From the NCBI GenBank assembly GCA_023390055.1, contig JAEWDP010000155.1, positions 19,636 to 83,635 on the forward strand: a stretch of DNA of 64,000 nucleotides. The letters run 5' to 3'. The stretch comes from Pseudomonadota bacterium (lineage in GTDB: Bacteria; Pseudomonadota; Alphaproteobacteria; Rhizobiales; Rhizobiaceae). The notes below the pieces were generated by a model. That model was not told the origin of the DNA. It was given only the letters and a program-made list of their open reading frames with translations, and did not search any database. This document shows, in pieces, positions 37,826 to 46,867 of this stretch (its first letter is position 1; each line of letters begins with the position of its first letter). A program made the translations under genes and the position numbers.

Positions 37826-38191
37826 ATGAAATATGTTCCGCTTATCCTCCTTCTCACCGCCTCGCCGGCACTTTCCCAGTCCCCCGAACTGGAAAAGGCC
37901 TGCATCTCCGTTGCGCAGAAATTCCTTCTCGTACCGGCGATCGCGACCGGGGTCGTGCAGTCCTTTCCCGAACTCGACCCACCAGGCGCGCCTCTGACAT
38001 TTTCCACGCGCGATGACGCCAAGGCGAGTGATTTCACCAACGAGATCGAATGCGAGTTCAAGAACGCAACAGCGCCATTTGCCCTCTTCCGTTTTTGCAT
38101 CTCCGGAACATGCTATTCCGAAAAGGAAGAGGACTTGGAAAACCGCCGACGCTTCCTGGAGGTCCAGGCGCTGATGGCGCGGGAAAGCTGA
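37826..38191 (+). CDS. Small secreted protein of unknown function
   Basis: A 121-residue protein with a signal peptide (residues 1-17, cleavage likely after ALS) and three cysteines in the mature part (EKACIS, EIECEF, RFCISGTC). It is inserted between recO and era, on the opposite strand, and ends 3 bp before era. Probably periplasmic. No family recognised. Confidence 0.65.
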   Translation: MKYVPLILLLTASPALSQSPELEKACISVAQKFLLVPAIATGVVQSFPELDPPGAPLTFSTRDDAKASDFTNEIECEFKNATAPFALFRFCISGTCYSEKEEDLENRRRFLEVQALMARES

Positions 38192-38194
38192 ACC

Positions 38195-39133
38195 TCAGCC
38201 TTTTGGAAATTCGAGCCCGATTTCGCGGAAGCGTGCCGGATCATCTCCCCAGTTTTCACGCACTTTCACGAAGAGAAACAGGTGAACGGGCTGTTCCAGG
38301 ATCTCGGATATTTCCTTGCGTGCCGCCGTGGAAATGGACTTGATGGCTTCGCCACCCTTGCCAAGGGCGATCTTCTTTTGACTTTCGCGCTCGACATAGA
38401 TCACCTGTTCGATGCGGACAGAACCATCCTTGCGCTCTTCCCACTTTTCGGTCTCCACATGGGAGGCATAGGGGAGCTCCTGGTGAAGGCGCAAGAAGAG
38501 CTTCTCGCGCGTGATCTCGGCCGCCAGCTGGCGCATCGGCAGATCAGAAATCTGATCTTCCGGATAGTACCACGGCCCTTGCGGCAGCCGTTTTGCAAGA
38601 TAATTCATCAGATCGTCACAACCGGAACCGGTTGTCGCCGACACCATGAACGTCTCCTCGAAGGCGACTGCCTCGTTGGCCAGTGAAGCCAGCTTCAGGA
38701 GATCTTCATGCTTTACCCGGTCAATCTTGTTCAGGACCAGGATCTTCGGCTGCTTGACATCCTTCAAGCCTTCAAGGATTGCTTCGGCATCGCCTCTAAG
38801 GCCACGCTCGCTGTCGATCAGCAGCATGATGAGGTCGGCGTCCCTGGCACCACCCCAGGCCGATGTCACCATTGCCCGATCGAGCCTGCGCCGCGGCTTG
38901 AAGATGCCCGGCGTGTCCATGAACACGACCTGTGCATTGTCACGAATGACAATGCCGCGGACAATCGCCCGTGTCGTTTGCACCTTGTGGCTGACAATCG
39001 ACACCTTCGCACCGACGAGACGGTTCAAAAGCGTCGACTTGCCTGCATTGGTCGGACCTATAAGGGCCACGAATCCGGATCGGGTCGCAGCGTCCTCGGT
39101 CTCGGCAGCTGTCATCTTGTCATTGTCTGTCAT
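38195..39133 (-). CDS. era: GTPase Era
   Basis: Essential GTPase that assists maturation of 16S rRNA in the 30S subunit. The 312-residue protein has G1 GPTNAGKST, G3 DTPGIF, G4 NKIDRV and a C-terminal KH domain (ERESQKKIALGKGGEAIKSI). The ATG at 39133 is chosen; a TTG at 39145, overlapping the rnc stop, would add four residues. Downstream of rnc on the same strand in the usual lepB-rnc-era order. Confidence 0.96.
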   Translation of the reverse strand: MTDNDKMTAAETEDAATRSGFVALIGPTNAGKSTLLNRLVGAKVSIVSHKVQTTRAIVRGIVIRDNAQVVFMDTPGIFKPRRRLDRAMVTSAWGGARDADLIMLLIDSERGLRGDAEAILEGLKDVKQPKILVLNKIDRVKHEDLLKLASLANEAVAFEETFMVSATTGSGCDDLMNYLAKRLPQGPWYYPEDQISDLPMRQLAAEITREKLFLRLHQELPYASHVETEKWEERKDGSVRIEQVIYVERESQKKIALGKGGEAIKSISTAARKEISEILEQPVHLFLFVKVRENWGDDPARFREIGLEFPKG

Positions 39134-39141
39134 GGTTCCAA

Positions 39142-39858
39142 TCAACTTTCAGCAGAACTCTTCTGCCATATGCCTTCGCGTTCAAGCATTTTTGTCGCAG
39201 CCACCTGTTCGGCGCTGCGTTTTGATCGTTCAACACCGGTTTCCGGGGCCACACCCTTCACGTCCACGGTCACGGTAAAGCGCGGGTCGTGATCCGGACC
39301 TGTCCGCTCGTCGACCCGATAGGTCGGCGTCAGACCGAATTTTGCATGCGCCCACTCTTGCAATTCGGTCTTGGCGTCGCGGCGCGCGCCATCGGCGCGG
39401 CTCGCACGCGCTTGCCAGTGGCGCAGAATGAATGCACGGGCAGGTTCCAGTCCAGCGTCGAGATAGATTGCCGCAATCAGGCTTTCGACCACGTCCGCAC
39501 GAACATTCAGCATCCGCTTTCCGGTGAGTGTCTTCACGTCCGTGCCGGTACGGATGAAGCGATGGAGCCCAAGCTCGTCTGCAATCGCGGCACAGCTTTC
39601 TGCACTCACCAGTTGGTTGAGGCGAACGGAAAGCTCCCCTTCCGACGCCGTCCGGAACGTTGTGAAAAGCAGCTCGGCGACACAAAGGCCAAGTACCCGG
39701 TCGCCCAGAAATTCGAGGCGCTCGTAATTGGCACTTTTTTCCGATCCGGCACTGGCATGTGTAAGGGCGCGATCCAACCACTTGATATCGGCGAATTCGT
39801 GTCCGAGCAGCTCTTCAAGCTTTGACCTGTCGGATGCCGATAGCGACCTTGCCTTCAT
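39142..39858 (-). CDS. rnc: Ribonuclease III
   Basis: Double-strand-specific endonuclease for rRNA and mRNA processing. The 238-residue protein has the signature ERLEFLGDRVLGL near residue 43 with catalytic acids, the second acidic site around VVESLIAAIYLDAG, and a C-terminal double-stranded RNA-binding domain (residues about 160-230). It lies flush between lepB and era. Confidence 0.96.
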   Translation of the reverse strand: MKARSLSASDRSKLEELLGHEFADIKWLDRALTHASAGSEKSANYERLEFLGDRVLGLCVAELLFTTFRTASEGELSVRLNQLVSAESCAAIADELGLHRFIRTGTDVKTLTGKRMLNVRADVVESLIAAIYLDAGLEPARAFILRHWQARASRADGARRDAKTELQEWAHAKFGLTPTYRVDERTGPDHDPRFTVTVDVKGVAPETGVERSKRSAEQVAATKMLEREGIWQKSSAES

Positions 39859-40605
39859 TCAGTTCACACTCTTGAAAATACGGTCCCAGCGCATGTTTGC
39901 CGGCCATTTCCAGAATTCACGGAAGGACGTGTCGTTTCCGACCGAAAAGAAGATGATGCTGGCACGACCAACCAGGTTCTCTGCCGGCACGAAACCGACA
40001 TCGAAACGGCTGTCGAGCGAATTGTCACGATTGTCGCCCATGAAGAAATAATGGCCCTCGGGTACGATGAATTCGCGCGTATTGTCGCCACGCGAGTTCG
40101 CCACCTGATCGAGCGTGTCAAAGCTGACATCATTGTCCAGCGTTTCGCGGTAGACCGGAACATCGGCACCCGGGTCAAGGCGATAGTCCGACGTGAAGGT
40201 TCCGTCCGCCTGCTTTGGAACAGGCTCGCCATTGATGAACAATATGCCATCCCTCACCTGGACGCGGTCGCCCGGAAGGCCGATGAGGCGCTTGATATAA
40301 TCCACATCGGGATCGGTCGGCAGGCGGAAGACGACGACGTCGCCACGATCCGGCTCACTGCCAAAGATGCGTCCATCGAACAGGTCAGGTGAAAACGGCA
40401 ATGAATATTTGGAATATCCGTAGCTGAACTTGTTGACGAAGATGTAGTCGCCGACAAGCAGCGTGGGCATCATCGAGCCCGATGGGATGGTAAAGGGCTG
40501 GAAGAAGACGGTGCGGATCACCATGGCCAGCAACAGGGCCTGAATGATGACCTTGACATTTTCCCAAAGGGCGCTCTCGTGCTTCTTCTCGGCTCTGTCG
40601 GACAC
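39859..40605 (-). CDS. lepB: Signal peptidase I
   Basis: Inner-membrane serine protease that removes signal peptides after export. The 248-residue protein has one N-terminal membrane helix (residues 17-36), the nucleophile Ser44 in PSGSMMPTL, the general base Lys105 in DYIKRLIGLPGD, and the C-terminal MGDNRDNSLDSR box. The last base of its stop codon is adjacent to the rnc start, so the two genes are coupled. Confidence 0.96.
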   Translation of the reverse strand: MSDRAEKKHESALWENVKVIIQALLLAMVIRTVFFQPFTIPSGSMMPTLLVGDYIFVNKFSYGYSKYSLPFSPDLFDGRIFGSEPDRGDVVVFRLPTDPDVDYIKRLIGLPGDRVQVRDGILFINGEPVPKQADGTFTSDYRLDPGADVPVYRETLDNDVSFDTLDQVANSRGDNTREFIVPEGHYFFMGDNRDNSLDSRFDVGFVPAENLVGRASIIFFSVGNDTSFREFWKWPANMRWDRIFKSVN

Positions 40606-40683
40606 TGGCGGTCTTTCTTTTAACTCAAATTTCGTGGATGGTCGTGGACTTCTCTATCGCCTTCGCCCCGCCGCGGCAATGGT

Positions 40684-41100
40684 TCAATCGCCTGTACCAT
40701 CCGCGACATGACGCGCCTCGATCACCACAAAGGCCTGCGCATAGGGGTATTCGTCGGTAATGGTCACATGGACCACCGGTCTATGGCCAGGCGGGATCAA
40801 TTCTGCGAGACGGGCACCTGCGCCTCCGGTCAAAGCCATTGTCGGCTTTCCACCCGGCAGATTGACGACACCCATATCTTTCCAGAAGACGCCTTGTGCA
40901 AGCCCGGTCCCAAGCGCCTTTGAACACGCCTCCTTGGCGGCAAAGCGTTTGGCGTAAGACGCCGCACGGTTGCGCCGGCGATCCGACTTCGATCTTTCGA
41001 TTTCGGTGAAACAGCGCTGTGTGAACCGCTCGCCAAATCGCTCGAGCGATCGCTCGATGCGGCGGATATCGATCAAATCGCTGCCAAGGCCTATGATCAC
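40684..41100 (-). CDS. acpS: Holo-[acyl-carrier-protein] synthase
   Basis: Transfers 4'-phosphopantetheine to acyl carrier protein. The 138-residue protein has the AcpS signature GLGSDLIDIRRIE at the start and the FAAKEACSKALGTG motif with the metal-binding glutamate. The start codon is GTG at 41100, as shown by the GSDLIDI motif at the N-terminus. The ribosome-binding site is inside a hairpin (see separate entry). lepB follows by 78 bp. Confidence 0.94.
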   Translation of the reverse strand: MIIGLGSDLIDIRRIERSLERFGERFTQRCFTEIERSKSDRRRNRAASYAKRFAAKEACSKALGTGLAQGVFWKDMGVVNLPGGKPTMALTGGAGARLAELIPPGHRPVVHVTITDEYPYAQAFVVIEARHVADGTGD

Positions 41101-41103
41101 GGT

Positions 41104-41120
41104 CCCTCCTTCCGGGAGGG
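41104..41120 (-). promoter_or_regulatory. Hairpin covering the acpS ribosome-binding site
   Basis: On the minus strand CCCTCC (41120-41115) pairs with GGAGGG (41109-41104) across a five-base loop. The second arm is the Shine-Dalgarno sequence of acpS, three bases before the GTG start. Folding would hide it, which could lower or regulate translation. The stem is only 6 bp but all G-C except one pair. Confidence 0.4.
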
Positions 41121-41289
41121 TCCCGGTCTATTCGGATGCGTCATGCCCTGAATTGAGCATTCGTGTCGCTCCAGTCAAGCACCAACAGCAGCCAATGCGC
41201 CACCAGCACCCCGGATTGGCCTGTTGAATATGGCCTGGCTACCCGGCTTTCAGGGTTGGGATAATGATCACTTCCGGTCGATAGCCGCC

Positions 41290-41442
41290 TTAATACGACT
41301 TGCGGAACATTCCGCGGTCGATCTGGCGCTGACGATGTTCAAGATCGACACGGTCGACCGAACCATTGAGGTATGCAATTTCGCGTTCCTGGATGGAGGG
41401 CGCGCGAAATGCGCGGGCAAGCTTCCTGACAGAACCAAACAT
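41290..41442 (-). CDS. DUF3563 family microprotein (50 aa)
   Basis: A 50-residue protein matching the DUF3563 pattern: a basic start (MFGSVRKLARAF), then SIQEREIAYLNGSVDRVDLE and a final RQRQIDRGMFRKSY. The family is widespread in rhizobia and beta/alphaproteobacteria, without known function. AAGGAAA lies seven bases upstream of the ATG at 41442; a longer frame to 41571 is not supported by the family length. It stands alone between rel and acpS. Confidence 0.8.
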   Translation of the reverse strand: MFGSVRKLARAFRAPSIQEREIAYLNGSVDRVDLEHRQRQIDRGMFRKSY

Positions 41443-41583
41443 CTTTGGTTTTCCTTCGTTCTCAATTATTATTGCACTGCAACAATATAAGGTCCCCGCC
41501 GGCATTTTACCAACGCATGGGAAGCGGCCCTGCCTTGCTTGCAGAGCATGGCATGGCCGCTTGAAGACCAAGAAATAGGCAAT

Positions 41584-43815
41584 TCAGTCGTAGAGACGCT
41601 TGACTGTCGATATGCAATCGAGCTCCTTCAATTGCGTGAGCAATTGATTGAGCTGACGAAGATCCCAGACCTCGACGTCGAGGACGATCTCGGAAAAATC
41701 AGTTGCAACGCGCCCCATTGCGAGATTTCGAATATTGATATCGAGCCCGGCAATTGCCTGCGCAACCGTTGCCAGGGTACCGGGTTCATTCAGGCCGTTC
41801 ATTACGATACGCGCCATGAAGCGGGACTTGTTGTCATCATCAAGATCCCAGCGCACATCGATCCAGCGTTCGGGCTGGTCATCGAAACGCTGAAGTGCCG
41901 GAGCCTGGATCGGATAGATGGTGATCCCGGCACCGTCCTGCATGATGCCGACAATACGATCACCCGGGACGGCACCACTTGGCGCGAACTTCACCTGCAT
42001 GTTGCCGGAAAGGCCTCGGATCGGCAGTGGATCTGGACCCTGCGCCTCAAGGGTCCGGTGCTCGTTGGCACCGGTCGAACGGCCGGGCACACGAAACATC
42101 ATTCCCGATGCGCTGCGGACATTGAACCAGCCTTCATCCGCCGACGGTTTCACCGTGACGCGTTCGTCCTTGTAGTCGGGGTAGACAGCGCGCATGACGT
42201 CAAGGGAAGACAGTTCCCCTCGCCCAACGGCTGCGATCGCATCTTCGACATCCTTTTGCCCGAGGCGATGGAGCCCGGGCTTGAGGCTTTCCCGGGAAAA
42301 CTCCTTACCGGCGCGCTCGAAGGTGCGCTCCAGAATGCGATATCCCAGACCGGAATACTGCTTGCGGATCGCCATGCGGGTTGCGCGGCGGATGGCCGCG
42401 CGCGCCTTTCCCGTCACCACGATTTCTTCCCAGGCTGCCGGCGGCACCTGCACGCCTGAGCGGATGATCTCCACCTCGTCACCATTGTTGAGACGGGTCA
42501 CGAGCGGCATGATGCGGCCATTGATCTTGGCACCAACGGTCGTATCGCCGATATTGGTATGGACCGCATAGGCAAAGTCGATTGGTGTTGCGCCGCGTGG
42601 CAGGGCGATCAGCTTGCCCTTCGGCGTAAAACAGAAGACCTGGTCCTGGAACAGTTCAAGCTTGGTGTGCTCCAGAAACTCTTCCGGATTGTCGCCTTCC
42701 GACAGCGCCTCGATCGTATGGCGCAACCAGGAATAGGCATTGGATTCCTTTGACAGGAGGTCTTCGCCGTCATTCTTCTCGCCATCCTTGTAGAGCGCAT
42801 GGGCAGCGATCCCGTATTCGGCGATTTCATGCATATGCTGCGTGCGGATCTGCAATTCGATACGCTGACGCGAGGGGCCGACAATGGTGGTATGGATGGA
42901 ACGGTAATCGTTCTGCTTTGGCGTGGAGACATAGTCCTTGAAGCGGCCCGGCACGACACGCCAGCGGGTATGGACAATTCCAAGCGCGCGGTAGCATGAC
43001 GGGATATCCCCGACAATGATGCGAAATCCATAGACGTCCGACAATTGCTCGAACGAAAGCGACTTGGACTGCATCTTGCGGAAGACGGAATAGGGTTTTT
43101 TCTGACGCCCGGTGACAATGGCGTCGATCAGGCCGTTCGCGACCAGGAGATCGCGCAGTTCGTCCTCGATTTTTGTAATCAGCCCCTCATTGCGCGCAGA
43201 CAGTTCCGCCAGCCGAAGGGTCACGGTCTCGTAGGCCTCGGGATTAAGATAGCGGAACGACAGGTCTTCCAACTCGTCGCGCATGTCCTGCATGCCCATG
43301 CGGCCGGCAAGCGGCGCATAGATGTCCATTGTCTCTTCGGAAATGCGCGCCCGCTTTTCCGGATTCATGTGCTCAAGCGTGCGCATGTTGTGCAGGCGAT
43401 CGGCAAGCTTGACCAGAAGGACGCGCACATCATCGGAAATCGCCAGCAGGAGCTTGCGGAGATTTTCAGCCTGCTTTGCCTTTTTGGTAACGAGATCCAG
43501 CCGCTTGAGCTTGGTCAGTCCTTCAACGAGACGACCGATATCTTCACCAAAGAGTTCATCGATTTCAGCGCGTGTCGCCGTTGTGTCTTCGATCGTGTCG
43601 TGGAGAAGAGCAACCGCGATCGTTGACTCGTCGAGACGCATGTCGGTCAAGATGGCGGCAACTTCCAGCGGATGCGAAATGTACGGGTCGCCGCTGGCGC
43701 GCTTCTGCTGTCCATGCTTTTGCATCGCATAGACATAAGCCTTGTTGAGGAGTGCTTCATTGGCATCAGGCTTATATTTCTGAACCCGTTCAACAAGTTC
43801 ATATTGCCGCATCAT
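41584..43815 (-). CDS. rel: Bifunctional (p)ppGpp synthetase/hydrolase
   Basis: Makes and degrades the stringent-response alarmone. The 743-residue protein has an intact N-terminal HD hydrolase domain (HDTIED and LADRLHNMRTL), the synthetase domain (residues about 240-350, SVYRKM-like YSVFRKMQSK and KDYVSTPKQNDYRSIHT), TGS (FCFTPKGKLIALPRGATPIDF), and a C-terminal ACT domain. Both active sites look complete, as for the single Rsh of alphaproteobacteria. The paired ATGs at 43815/43812 are preferred; a TTG-like extension to 43845 would start inside the rpoZ terminator. Confidence 0.95.
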   Translation of the reverse strand: MMRQYELVERVQKYKPDANEALLNKAYVYAMQKHGQQKRASGDPYISHPLEVAAILTDMRLDESTIAVALLHDTIEDTTATRAEIDELFGEDIGRLVEGLTKLKRLDLVTKKAKQAENLRKLLLAISDDVRVLLVKLADRLHNMRTLEHMNPEKRARISEETMDIYAPLAGRMGMQDMRDELEDLSFRYLNPEAYETVTLRLAELSARNEGLITKIEDELRDLLVANGLIDAIVTGRQKKPYSVFRKMQSKSLSFEQLSDVYGFRIIVGDIPSCYRALGIVHTRWRVVPGRFKDYVSTPKQNDYRSIHTTIVGPSRQRIELQIRTQHMHEIAEYGIAAHALYKDGEKNDGEDLLSKESNAYSWLRHTIEALSEGDNPEEFLEHTKLELFQDQVFCFTPKGKLIALPRGATPIDFAYAVHTNIGDTTVGAKINGRIMPLVTRLNNGDEVEIIRSGVQVPPAAWEEIVVTGKARAAIRRATRMAIRKQYSGLGYRILERTFERAGKEFSRESLKPGLHRLGQKDVEDAIAAVGRGELSSLDVMRAVYPDYKDERVTVKPSADEGWFNVRSASGMMFRVPGRSTGANEHRTLEAQGPDPLPIRGLSGNMQVKFAPSGAVPGDRIVGIMQDGAGITIYPIQAPALQRFDDQPERWIDVRWDLDDDNKSRFMARIVMNGLNEPGTLATVAQAIAGLDINIRNLAMGRVATDFSEIVLDVEVWDLRQLNQLLTQLKELDCISTVKRLYD

Positions 43816-43843
43816 GCCGAAGGTGATCCTTGCTCTTGAAAAC

Positions 43844-43873
43844 AAAAAAGGCGCGCCAGTTGCTGACTGGCGC
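43844..43873 (-). terminator. Intrinsic terminator after rpoZ
   Basis: On the minus strand an 8-bp GC-rich stem (43873-43866 with 43860-43853, five-base loop) is followed by GCC and a run of six T (43849-43844). This is a classic intrinsic terminator 47 bp downstream of rpoZ. It is only 29 bp upstream of the rel start codon, so rel needs its own promoter very close by or depends on readthrough. Confidence 0.75.
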
Positions 43874-43919
43874 CGCCATCATAGTGCAGACTATCTTTTA
43901 GAAGCCAGACGGTGAAGAA

Positions 43920-44327
43920 TTAGTAATCGTCACTTTTTTCCGGCGGGACAAGTCCTTCGATCCCGGCAAGAAGCTCTTCTTCCGACATCTGGTCGAAATT
44001 GATGGTTTCCGGCGCATCGACCTCACCTTCGCCGCTGTCGGCGGAAGCAATCTCGCCAGCACCGATCATGGATGCCGGATCGGGTTCTGGCTCATCAACT
44101 TCCACATGCTTTTGCAGCGAATGAATCAGGTCTTCCTTGAGGTCGTCGGGCGAGAGCGTCTCATCGGCTATCTCGCGCAGTGCAACAACCGGGTTCTTGT
44201 CGTTATCGCGGTCAATCGTGATCGATCCACCCTGGGAGATCTGGCGGGCACGATGGCTGGCCAGGAGCACGAGCTCGAACCGGTTATCGACTTTATCAAT
44301 GCAATCTTCTACGGTGACGCGGGCCAT
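43920..44327 (-). CDS. rpoZ: RNA polymerase omega subunit
   Basis: Small subunit that aids assembly and ppGpp response of RNA polymerase. The 135-residue protein begins MARVTVEDCIDKVDNRFELV with the ASHRARQIS motif, then has the acidic C-terminal extension common in rhizobia (from about residue 70). Downstream is an intrinsic terminator and then rel, the usual neighbour. Confidence 0.95.
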   Translation of the reverse strand: MARVTVEDCIDKVDNRFELVLLASHRARQISQGGSITIDRDNDKNPVVALREIADETLSPDDLKEDLIHSLQKHVEVDEPEPDPASMIGAGEIASADSGEGEVDAPETINFDQMSEEELLAGIEGLVPPEKSDDY

Positions 44328-44512
44328 TGCCTGTCCTTTACGGTCGTTATTTCCGGGAATTCACACGCCGGATACAGTGAATGACCACGGAATTCAAGTT
44401 TTTCCTGATGCCATGGGGGTTGCCGCGTCTGGAATGCGCGGGGAAACACCGGGCACTCAACCAAAAGATGCTTGGAAAAAAGCGAATCATGCCATTAATG
44501 CAATTACATGAT

Positions 44513-44528
44513 TGTTATATAATGTACT
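44513..44528 (+). promoter_or_regulatory. Possible -10 element for the NYN gene
   Basis: The 287-bp divergent spacer between rpoZ and the NYN gene is AT-rich around 44480-44530. It holds TATAAT at 44518-44523, about 90 bp before the NYN start. No convincing -35 element is seen at the expected distance, so the call is weak. The rest of the spacer shows nothing else I can name. Confidence 0.3.
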
Positions 44529-44614
44529 GAAATTCTAGCATTACAACCTCGTGTTTTAACGCCGACAATGCCAATCCTGCCCAGCAGGTAATAATAAAAA
44601 CGGGATGAAGAAAA

Positions 44615-45190
44615 ATGTTTGACCCCAGAGAGAAAATTGCTCTCTTCATAGATGGCGCAAATCTCTACGCCGCATCAAAGGGCCTCGGCTTCGATATCGA
44701 CTATCGCAAGCTGCTCAAGGCCTTTCAAAAACGTGGCTATCTATTGCGGGCCTATTACTACACGGCATTGATCGAAGATCAGGAATACTCGTCGATACGA
44801 CCGCTCATCGACTGGCTCGACTATAACGGCTACAAGGTTATCACCAAGCCGGCGAAGGAATTCACTGATTCCATGGGGCGTCGCAAGATAAAGGGCAATA
44901 TGGACATCGAGCTTGCAATCGATGCCATGGAGCAATCCGAAACCGTTGACCACCTCGTCATCTTCTCGGGTGACGGCGACTTCACGACACTCGTAGAGGC
45001 ATTGCAGCGCAAGGGCCGGAAGGTATCGATCGTTTCCACGATGGCGACCCAGCCGCCAATGATTGCAGATGACCTGCGCCGTCAGGCAGACCACTTTCTC
45101 GATCTTTCGACACTCAAATCGGAAATCGGCCGTGATCCATCAGAACGACCACATAAACCGCTCGACCCGCTCGAAGAGCCGGAGATCTGA
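44615..45190 (+). CDS. NYN-domain (LabA/DUF88-like) protein
   Basis: A 191-residue PIN-like NYN-domain protein. Acidic residues that could bind metal are placed as in the family: ALFIDGANLYAA near the start, IELAIDAME in the middle and FSGDGDFTTLVEAL later, then a Gln-Gly-arginine-containing end. Such proteins often act as RNases or in RNA turnover, though LabA is named for circadian output in cyanobacteria. Commonly found next to rpoZ in rhizobia. Function here is inferred. Confidence 0.88.
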   Translation: MFDPREKIALFIDGANLYAASKGLGFDIDYRKLLKAFQKRGYLLRAYYYTALIEDQEYSSIRPLIDWLDYNGYKVITKPAKEFTDSMGRRKIKGNMDIELAIDAMEQSETVDHLVIFSGDGDFTTLVEALQRKGRKVSIVSTMATQPPMIADDLRRQADHFLDLSTLKSEIGRDPSERPHKPLDPLEEPEI

Positions 45191-45240
45191 CACGCGCCAC
45201 GCGCTGTTTTCATCGCCTTTTCTCGCCGATTAATGGACCG

Positions 45241-46191
45241 TCAGCCTGCGCCACCGGTTTCGCTCACGGCAGATCTTGACTTGCGCGAACGAAAGATTGC
45301 TTCAGCCACCAGCGCAAGCGGGATCCCGATCCCCATCGGAATGAAGAAATAGATCACCCGGAATGCCACAAGCGATCCGATGGATGCCTGATCCCCCATG
45401 ATGTGTCTGACGGTTGCCTCCAGGACACCGAGACCACCCGGCGCATGGGTAATAATAATGGCGACATTGGCCAGGACATAGGCAGTCGCCGCCTTCAGGT
45501 AGCTGATATCGGCTGCCGCCCCCATGACTTCCCACAACGCTGCCGAAACCAGCGCGAAATTGACCGTCCCGATGACAATCTGGATTGCCGCAAGCTGTAG
45601 CGTCGGCATCTGGAACGTCCATTTATGGACGTGCACAGGTGCGCGTGCAAATGCAGCGAGCGCGAGGTAACCGATGGCGAGCGCAAGGCAGGTTCCACCA
45701 ATCGCGATCACGACCGGGACTTCAATCTTGAGGACGCCGGATACATCTGCCGGATTGATGATCATCACGATACCGGCCAGGACGACGAGGCCAAGCCCCA
45801 CCGTCACGCCAGATATCAGGATGACCTTCGCAACATCTTCGACACTCAGACCCCAATGGGCATAGTAGCGATAACGAAGACCGCCGCTGCTCAGCCCGGA
45901 CAGACCGATGCTCTGACCGATCGAAAGACTGACAAAGGAGGCGAGCGCTATTTTCGGATAGGCGAGATCACTGCGGACATGACGGATGCCGATCCAGTCG
46001 AAACCGGTCAGGCAAAGATAGGACAGTCCCGAAAAGATAAGGGCCAGGACGAGATTGCGGGCCGGTATCTCGGCCACCGATCCCACGATGTCGGACCAAC
46101 TGTACTGAGCGAAGATATTCCACAAAAGATAGGCTGAAAGACCAAGACCAATGGCCAGGAAGCCATAGGTCAGCATTGCTTTGCGTGTCAT
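45241..46191 (-). CDS. YbhN/lysylphosphatidylglycerol synthetase-type membrane protein
   Basis: A 316-residue integral membrane protein with seven to eight hydrophobic helices, of the UPF0104/YbhN group that shares the flippase-like domain of MprF. The conserved FVSLSIGQSIGLSGLSSGGLRYRYY and HAPGGLGVLEATV stretches are clear. It has no cytoplasmic synthetase domain, so lipid lysylation is not expected; a role in lipid or metabolite flipping is inferred. Convergent with the NYN gene and upstream of smpB on the minus strand. Confidence 0.85.
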   Translation of the reverse strand: MTRKAMLTYGFLAIGLGLSAYLLWNIFAQYSWSDIVGSVAEIPARNLVLALIFSGLSYLCLTGFDWIGIRHVRSDLAYPKIALASFVSLSIGQSIGLSGLSSGGLRYRYYAHWGLSVEDVAKVILISGVTVGLGLVVLAGIVMIINPADVSGVLKIEVPVVIAIGGTCLALAIGYLALAAFARAPVHVHKWTFQMPTLQLAAIQIVIGTVNFALVSAALWEVMGAAADISYLKAATAYVLANVAIIITHAPGGLGVLEATVRHIMGDQASIGSLVAFRVIYFFIPMGIGIPLALVAEAIFRSRKSRSAVSETGGAG

Positions 46192-46275
46192 GGACCGCCC
46201 TTTCGAGACGGATAATCAACGACATTGGCCGCTATTGGTTCCTCTGCCCGCAGGTTGCGGGAGAAGGTCTGACGG

Positions 46276-46752
46276 TCAATGTTCCTTCAGGAGTCTGCTC
46301 TTTTGCCTGTTCCAGTCGCGTTGCTTTTCGGTCTCGCGCTTGTCATGCAGCTTCTTGCCCTTGGCCAAGGCAAGTTCGAGCTTTGCCCTTCCCTTGTCAT
46401 TGAAGTAGATCTTCAACGGGACAAGCGTCATGCCTTCGCGATTGATGCCGGAGCGCAGACGGTTGATTTCACGCTTGCTCAAGAGCAGCTTGCGACGACG
46501 ACGCGGTTCATGATTGAAACGGTTCGCCTGCAGATATTCCGGCAGATGGGAATTGATCAGCCAGATCTCGTCGCCTTCGTCTGCGGCGTAGGATTCAGCA
46601 ATATTCGCCTTACCTTCACGCAAAGCCTTGACTTCCGTCCCCGTGAGCACGAGACCAGCTTCATAGGTATCGAGGATCTCGTAGTTGAAACGAGCCTTGC
46701 GATTTTCCGCAACGATCTTCTTTACCGTCCTCTGGCTGCCTTTGGGGGCCAT
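46276..46752 (-). CDS. smpB: SsrA-binding protein SmpB
   Basis: Partner of tmRNA in rescuing stalled ribosomes. The 158-residue protein has the SmpB core (VAENRKARFNYEILDTYEAG, LTGTEVKALREGKANI) and the C-terminal basic tail (KKLHDKRETEKQRDWNRQK). Downstream of dapA on the same strand, an arrangement common in rhizobia. No tmRNA gene was found in the window. Confidence 0.95.
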   Translation of the reverse strand: MAPKGSQRTVKKIVAENRKARFNYEILDTYEAGLVLTGTEVKALREGKANIAESYAADEGDEIWLINSHLPEYLQANRFNHEPRRRRKLLLSKREINRLRSGINREGMTLVPLKIYFNDKGRAKLELALAKGKKLHDKRETEKQRDWNRQKSRLLKEH

Positions 46753-46789
46753 CTGTCATCCACCGCGCCCGACATTGAAATTTCTGTTT

Positions 46790-46812
46790 CCCGTCCGTGG
46801 GCTGCGGACGGG
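46790..46812 (-). terminator. Hairpin between dapA and smpB
   Basis: An 8-bp perfect inverted repeat (CCCGTCCG with CGGACGGG, seven-base loop) lies in the 115-bp spacer. No T-run follows on the minus strand, so it may be a processing or pause site rather than a terminator. Confidence 0.3.
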
Positions 46813-46867
46813 TTCATTCATGTAATGTGCCTGGATGGCAAAGTGAAGCCGCCGGCCCGTGAGATGA

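Noticed and set aside
43789..43805. GTTC-N5-GTTC near the rel start
   Set aside because: Looks like a LexA box, but the spacer is five bases, not seven, and it is on coding sequence.
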